The position numbers were made by a program, and so were the translations under genes. A stretch of 64,000 nucleotides of DNA from PFJX01 sp040757575 (lineage in GTDB: Bacteria; Pseudomonadota; Gammaproteobacteria; Burkholderiales; Thiobacillaceae): the NCBI GenBank assembly GCA_040757575.1, contig JBFLXA010000005.1, positions 62,001-126,000 of the forward strand, in the 5' to 3' direction. This document shows positions 60,417 to 64,000 of the stretch, piece after piece. The notes under the pieces were generated by a model. It did not search any database. It was not told where the DNA came from and saw only the letters and a program-made list of their open reading frames with translations. Each line of letters starts with the position of its first letter. The first letter of the stretch is position 1.

Positions 60417-61079
60417 ATGCAAGAATTTTCTCTGTTCGCCGTATTCCTCACAGGCCTGCTGGGGGGCGCCCATTGTGTGGGCATGTGCGGCGGTATCGTG
60501 GCGGCCATGTCCTTTCAGTCCGGCCAGCGGCAGGCCTTCAGTTTTCATCTGGCTTACAGCGCCGGGCGCATGGGCAGTTATGCCGTTGCCGGCGCCCTGG
60601 CAGGCCTGATCGGTTCGGCGGCCTTTCTTTCGGAAACCCTGTTTCCCCTGCAAAAAGGCTTGTATCTGATCGCCCAGGTTGTGTTGATCCTGTTGGGCCT
60701 CTACTTGGCCGGCCTGAGCCAGGGTGTGCTCTTGCTGGAGCGTGCGGGTGGTGGCCTATGGCAGCGGGTCCAGCCTTTGCTGGGCAAGGTCATGCCAGTC
60801 AAGAACCATGGCCAGGCCCTTGCCGCAGGGGCTCTGTGGGGCTGGTTGCCCTGTGGCCTGGTCTACAGCGTGCTGGTTTCCGCCCTGGCTTCCGGCTCGG
60901 CGGGTCAGGGGGCCTTGCTGCTGCTGGCCTTTGGCCTAGGTACCCTGCCGAACCTGCTGCTCATGGGCTGGGCGGCGGAGAGCCTGCGTAATCTGACCCG
61001 CCAACCCTGGCTGCGCCGCCTGGCCGGCGCCGTGGTGGCCGGGATGGGGGTGTGGGGCCTGGTGCAGTTGCTGCCCTGA
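60417..61079 (+). CDS. SafE-like membrane protein with HCxGMCGG motif
   Basis: 220 residues with six to seven membrane helices. GGAHCVGMCGGIVAAM near residue 20 and GALWGWLPCGLVYSVLV define the branch of the TauE/SafE family found with cytochrome oxidase assembly genes, where it is suspected of moving copper or reductant. Next to a c-type cytochrome, a role in cytochrome maturation is plausible. A seven-base tandem repeat abuts the start and no ribosome site is seen. Confidence 0.8.
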   Translation: MQEFSLFAVFLTGLLGGAHCVGMCGGIVAAMSFQSGQRQAFSFHLAYSAGRMGSYAVAGALAGLIGSAAFLSETLFPLQKGLYLIAQVVLILLGLYLAGLSQGVLLLERAGGGLWQRVQPLLGKVMPVKNHGQALAAGALWGWLPCGLVYSVLVSALASGSAGQGALLLLAFGLGTLPNLLLMGWAAESLRNLTRQPWLRRLAGAVVAGMGVWGLVQLLP

Positions 61080-62234
61080 TCAGGGCAGGTTGCGTGGCTT
61101 GTAGCGGGCCGGCGCTTCACCGGGTTCGTGGACCACGGCGGGCAGGGCCATGCGCCGGGCGATGGTGTCGTGGGCTTGCACTCCCATTCCTGCGAAGGTT
61201 CGCAGCGCTGCCCGGCCAGGCAGGTTGAAGGGTTTGTGCCGCCAGGGCTGGTGGGCCACTCCGCCCGGGTTGGCTGGGCAACTGGTAGCCCAGCGGGGGT
61301 CGAAGCGGACTCCGATGCCATTCAGTTGCTCCACCATCCAGCAAAGGGCGCCATTTGACAGCCCGCTTTCGCCCCCCCGGGTAGGGTAGCCGCCCCCCAC
61401 ATCGGCATGGGCGCCCGGGAATACGGCCTGAATCACGTTTTTCCGGGGATGCCAGAAGGTGGGGCTGAAATCCAGGCGCTGCTCGTCCAGGGCCAGGGCG
61501 TGGAAGCCCCATTCCACCTTGTCGCTGAGACGGTTATCGGAAAAACGGAAGGCGTCGATGCGGGTGTCCTGCTCGTAGCTGGGCAGGCCCAGGGCGCCCA
61601 CGGTATCCCACACGGCCACGGCCTTGACCCGTGCCACGGGCACCAGGTCCTTCTCCTGGATGTCGTCGGCGGAGATGAAGGCGGGCAGATCGGACACGGC
61701 TTCGGCCAGTCGTTTAATGAAGCTTTGCCGGCGGGCGCTTTTCGAGGTGTTGCGATAACGGTACCAGGCCTTGGCGCCCCAGCGGTACGCGTGTTCCTTG
61801 TCCCGGGTATGGGGCTTGGCCAGCAGCCCCTGGCTGGCGATGAGTCCCCCCAGGGCCCGGGCCGTGTAGGCTCCCCGGCTGAAGCCCACCAGGATGATTT
61901 CGTCCCCGGGTTCGTAATTGCGTGAGAGGAAGGTGTAGCCCCGCACGATGCGGGAGATGATGCCTGCTCCGAAGGCGCCGCCGATGATCTTGTTGATGGG
62001 GTTGCGGGAGTCGCCAACGCCATGGATGTACTTGGCTATCTGCGCTGTTCTGCCAGCGACGAGCAGGCTTTTTTCCTGTTCTTCGGCATTGCGCAGGGTT
62101 TCCGGGCTCAGTGTGCCTTCCAGGGCCAGGAACAGTTTGTAGACATTGGTATTATCCGGCAGACCGTCTTCATCCTCGTCCTGATCCGGGCCGTTCCAGG
62201 TGCCATCTGCGCAGAAAATCAGGGTCTTGCTCAT
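61080..62234 (-). CDS. DUF2235 alpha/beta hydrolase, Tle1-like lipase
   Basis: 384 residues. TLIFCADGTWNGPD opens the domain; the nucleophile elbow GFSRGAYTARALGGLI has Ser near residue 117, WDTVGALGLP supplies the acid region, and FPGAHADVGGGY the His. These are hallmarks of DUF2235, which includes type VI secretion phospholipase effectors (Tle1) and housekeeping enzymes. At 384 residues it lacks the long membrane-binding region of classic Tle1. No vgrG, PAAR or tss gene is adjacent. Translationally coupled to the small gene upstream. Confidence 0.85.
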   Translation of the reverse strand: MSKTLIFCADGTWNGPDQDEDEDGLPDNTNVYKLFLALEGTLSPETLRNAEEQEKSLLVAGRTAQIAKYIHGVGDSRNPINKIIGGAFGAGIISRIVRGYTFLSRNYEPGDEIILVGFSRGAYTARALGGLIASQGLLAKPHTRDKEHAYRWGAKAWYRYRNTSKSARRQSFIKRLAEAVSDLPAFISADDIQEKDLVPVARVKAVAVWDTVGALGLPSYEQDTRIDAFRFSDNRLSDKVEWGFHALALDEQRLDFSPTFWHPRKNVIQAVFPGAHADVGGGYPTRGGESGLSNGALCWMVEQLNGIGVRFDPRWATSCPANPGGVAHQPWRHKPFNLPGRAALRTFAGMGVQAHDTIARRMALPAVVHEPGEAPARYKPRNLP

Positions 62235-62470
62235 GGTTCGTCTCCCTTGGGGGTGGGTGTTGTGGCGGTGGGGTGTGACACTGGGGCCAGGGTGTCACGC
62301 CAGTGGAGGTTCGGTGTGCCTTGGCCCAGTTTTCGGTAGCGTCCCACCTCGTTTTCGTACCAGCCCGTGTCGTGCTGGTTGGGCTCGGCCTCGAAGCACC
62401 ACCAGGCACCGTCTGCGTCCTGGGCCTGCCAGGCGGCCCAGGGGGGTGGAGGCCGCAGCTGTTCGCTCAT
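62231..62470 (-). CDS. Small protein between DUF4426 and lipase genes
   Basis: 79 residues, no signal peptide or membrane segment, rich in Trp and Pro (PPPWAAWQAQDADGAWWCFEAEPNQHDTGWYENEVGRY). Not recognised. It overlaps both neighbours by ATGA, so all three are made together. An accessory or regulator of the lipase is possible; immunity proteins of exported lipases are usually periplasmic, which argues against that. Confidence 0.65.
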   Translation of the reverse strand: MSEQLRPPPPWAAWQAQDADGAWWCFEAEPNQHDTGWYENEVGRYRKLGQGTPNLHWRDTLAPVSHPTATTPTPKGDEP

Positions 62471-62970
62471 TCCTGGGTAAAACGGGACTGGAAGTCCGCC
62501 GTCAGCACCTTGTCGCCCACGGTGGCATTTACCAGGAAACGCAGGTTTTCCGAGGGGGCGATGCGGTATTCCCCCAGGTAGTACAGGCCGTTGTCCCGAC
62601 GGACTTCCCGTACCGGGATGCTTAGCAGGTGGGTGACGGAGCTTCGTAATGAGCCCGGGCCTGCCCCTGCGGGCGCCGGGGTCGCGAGGGCCCCTGCATT
62701 GACCTGGCCTGCTTCTGCCCGAGTCCGACCTGGGCCCAGGTGGCGGACCAGGGTAATGGTCAGCACACCCCGGTCCGGGCTGGGGACCACGTTGAATTCC
62801 CGGGCGGCGTCCGGCGTCAGTTCGCTGGTCCGCCAGGCCGAACAGTGCATTTCCACGTCGCCGGCACGCACCACGCTTTCTTCCTGGGCCTGGGTGGTGG
62901 CGGTCAGGCTGGCGAGCAGCAGCCAGATGACGTAAGGGCGAGTGAGGAGCGCTCGATTCGGCATGGGCAT
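62467..62970 (-). CDS. Exported DUF4426-like protein
   Basis: 167 residues with a signal peptide (LLTRPYVIWLLLASLTATTQA). VEMHCSAWRTSELTPDAAREFNVVPSPDRGVLTITLV and FLVNATVGDKVLTADFQSRFTQE resemble DUF4426, periplasmic proteins of unknown role. A Gly/Ala/Pro insertion (residues about 95-115) is unusual. AGGAG lies six bases before the ATG. It heads the operon with the small gene and the lipase and diverges from hslU. Confidence 0.75.
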   Translation of the reverse strand: MPMPNRALLTRPYVIWLLLASLTATTQAQEESVVRAGDVEMHCSAWRTSELTPDAAREFNVVPSPDRGVLTITLVRHLGPGRTRAEAGQVNAGALATPAPAGAGPGSLRSSVTHLLSIPVREVRRDNGLYYLGEYRIAPSENLRFLVNATVGDKVLTADFQSRFTQE

Positions 62971-63080
62971 GGCGATCTCCTGGCTGACTGGATTAACCGC
63001 ACTATAGCCCGTGGCCGGTCTCCGGTGGCGGGCCTGCATCGGGGATAATGGCGGCCAGAGGCAATCATTTTCCAGCGACC

Positions 63081-64000
63081 ATGACCCAGATGACTCCCCA
63101 GGAAATCGTCCACGAACTGGACAAGCACATCGTCGGCCAGAACGACGCCAAGCGGGCCTGTGCCATCGCCCTGCGCAACCGCTGGCGGCGCATGCGGGTG
63201 GCGGAGGGGCTGCGCCAGGAGATCACCCCCAAGAACATCCTCATGATCGGGCCCACCGGCGTGGGCAAGACCGAGATCGCCCGCCGCCTGGCCCGGCTTT
63301 CCGGTGCGCCCTTCATCAAGGTGGAGGCCACCAAGTTCACCGAGGTGGGCTATGTGGGCAAGGACGTGGACAGCATCATCCGGGACTTGATGGAGATTGC
63401 CGTGAAGCAGGAGCGGGAACAGGCCACGGCCAAGGTCCGCCTGCGGGCCGAGGAAGCGGCCGAGGATCGCATCCTGGACGCCCTGCTGCCCGGTGCCAGG
63501 GATGCCTGGAACGCCGAGGCCAGGCCGGAGGAATCGGCCACCCGGCAGAAGTTCCGCAAGATGCTTCGGGAGGGCAGTCTGGACGACAAGGAGATCGAAC
63601 TGGACGTAGCCGCTCCTTCCATGCAGGCGGAAATCTTCGCCCCACCGGGCATGGAGGAACTCACCAGCCAGCTCCAGGGGATGTTCAAGAATCTCGGCGG
63701 CGGGCGGGCGCAAAAGCGCAAGTTGAAGATTGCCGAAGCCATGAAGCTGGTCACCGACGAGGAGGCCGGCCGGCTGGTGAACGAGGAGGAGATCAAGCTG
63801 GCTGCCCTCAAGAACGCGGAGCAGAATGGCATTGTCTTCCTGGATGAGATCGACAAGATTGCCGGTCGGGAAGGCAGTGGCCCGGACGTTTCCCGCCAGG
63901 GGGTGCAGCGGGACCTGCTGCCTCTGGTGGAGGGGGCCACCGTGTCCACCAAGTTCGGCATGGTGAAGACGGACCACATCCTGTTCATCGCCAGCGGCGC
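63081..64000 (+). CDS. hslU: ATP-dependent protease ATPase HslU (3' end outside window)
   Basis: 306 residues are visible. MTPQEIVHELDKHIVGQNDAKRACAIALRNRWRR is the HslU N terminus, GPTGVGKTEIARRLA is Walker A, EVGYVGKDVDSIIRDL the pore loop (GYVG), and VFLDEIDKIAG Walker B after the I domain (about 105-245). It unfolds substrates for the HslV peptidase. hslV, normally just upstream, is not there; a divergent DUF4426 gene is. GATAAT near 63047 may be a -10. Confidence 0.95.
   Translation, partial: MTQMTPQEIVHELDKHIVGQNDAKRACAIALRNRWRRMRVAEGLRQEITPKNILMIGPTGVGKTEIARRLARLSGAPFIKVEATKFTEVGYVGKDVDSIIRDLMEIAVKQEREQATAKVRLRAEEAAEDRILDALLPGARDAWNAEARPEESATRQKFRKMLREGSLDDKEIELDVAAPSMQAEIFAPPGMEELTSQLQGMFKNLGGGRAQKRKLKIAEAMKLVTDEEAGRLVNEEEIKLAALKNAEQNGIVFLDEIDKIAGREGSGPDVSRQGVQRDLLPLVEGATVSTKFGMVKTDHILFIASG

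Overview
The window is high-GC chromosomal DNA from a betaproteobacterium, probably near Rhodocyclales or Nitrosomonadales. The case rests on the his genes running straight into hisE-HIT-tatABC, an exosortase-type PEP-CTERM protein, an EpsD-type peptidyl-prolyl isomerase, BPSS1780-like and DUF2782-like proteins, and an O2-independent ubiquinone set (ubiU, ubiV, ubiT). No rRNA is present to fix the genus. Most genes are core and lie in short, tightly overlapping operons.

Layout. 1-8.9 kb: the 3' end of hisD; a lower-GC two-gene cassette on the minus strand (an unfamiliar protein plus a HEPN-domain protein); an inverted hisC; then hisB-hisH-hisA-hisF-hisI-hisE, a HIT hydrolase and tatABC. 9-11.5 kb: amtB behind a convincing sigma-54 promoter, an HU protein, tRNA-Ser(GGA) and a Bcp peroxiredoxin. 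11.5-16.6 kb: PIN-PhoH ATPase, EpsD-like lipoprotein, and a DHH phosphoesterase overlapping a fused ATP sulfurylase/APS kinase whose sulfurylase half has lost its signature residues. 16.7-25.1 kb: rpoZ-spoT with a low-complexity partner, yajQ, a CsgG-like protein, then ubiT, ubiV, ubiU and a DUF2249 gene with an FNR-like box. 25.5-39.6 kb: DUF302, mnmC, a degenerate Hsp33, a PEP-CTERM protein with a sigma-54 promoter and an upstream palindrome, msrA, an HD-GYP protein, an M20 amidohydrolase, SirB-like, YchJ-like, an OmpA lipoprotein, a dienelactone-hydrolase relative, a TerB-like protein, cheZ, msrB and moaE. 39.7-43.0 kb: a 3'-truncated dinD abutting polA, which carries an in-frame palindromic repeat.

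43.2-57.8 kb holds the largest accessory-looking locus: a response regulator and a sensor kinase, a 2583-residue secreted protein made of DUF11 and SdrD B-like repeats, and an overlapping 1417-residue OmpA/beta-barrel protein. I read it as a regulated giant surface-protein system. 57.9-64.0 kb: LOG-family protein, DUF2782, a membrane protein-diheme cytochrome-HCxGMCGG transporter group, a DUF4426/small protein/Tle1-like lipase operon, and the 5' part of hslU.

The best candidates for something undescribed are (1) the HEPN cassette inside the his cluster, (2) the kinase-controlled DUF11 giant with its OmpA barrel partner, and (3) the DHH phosphoesterase/degenerate sulfurylase-APS kinase pair. 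All functions are read from sequence and family knowledge; no database search was run.
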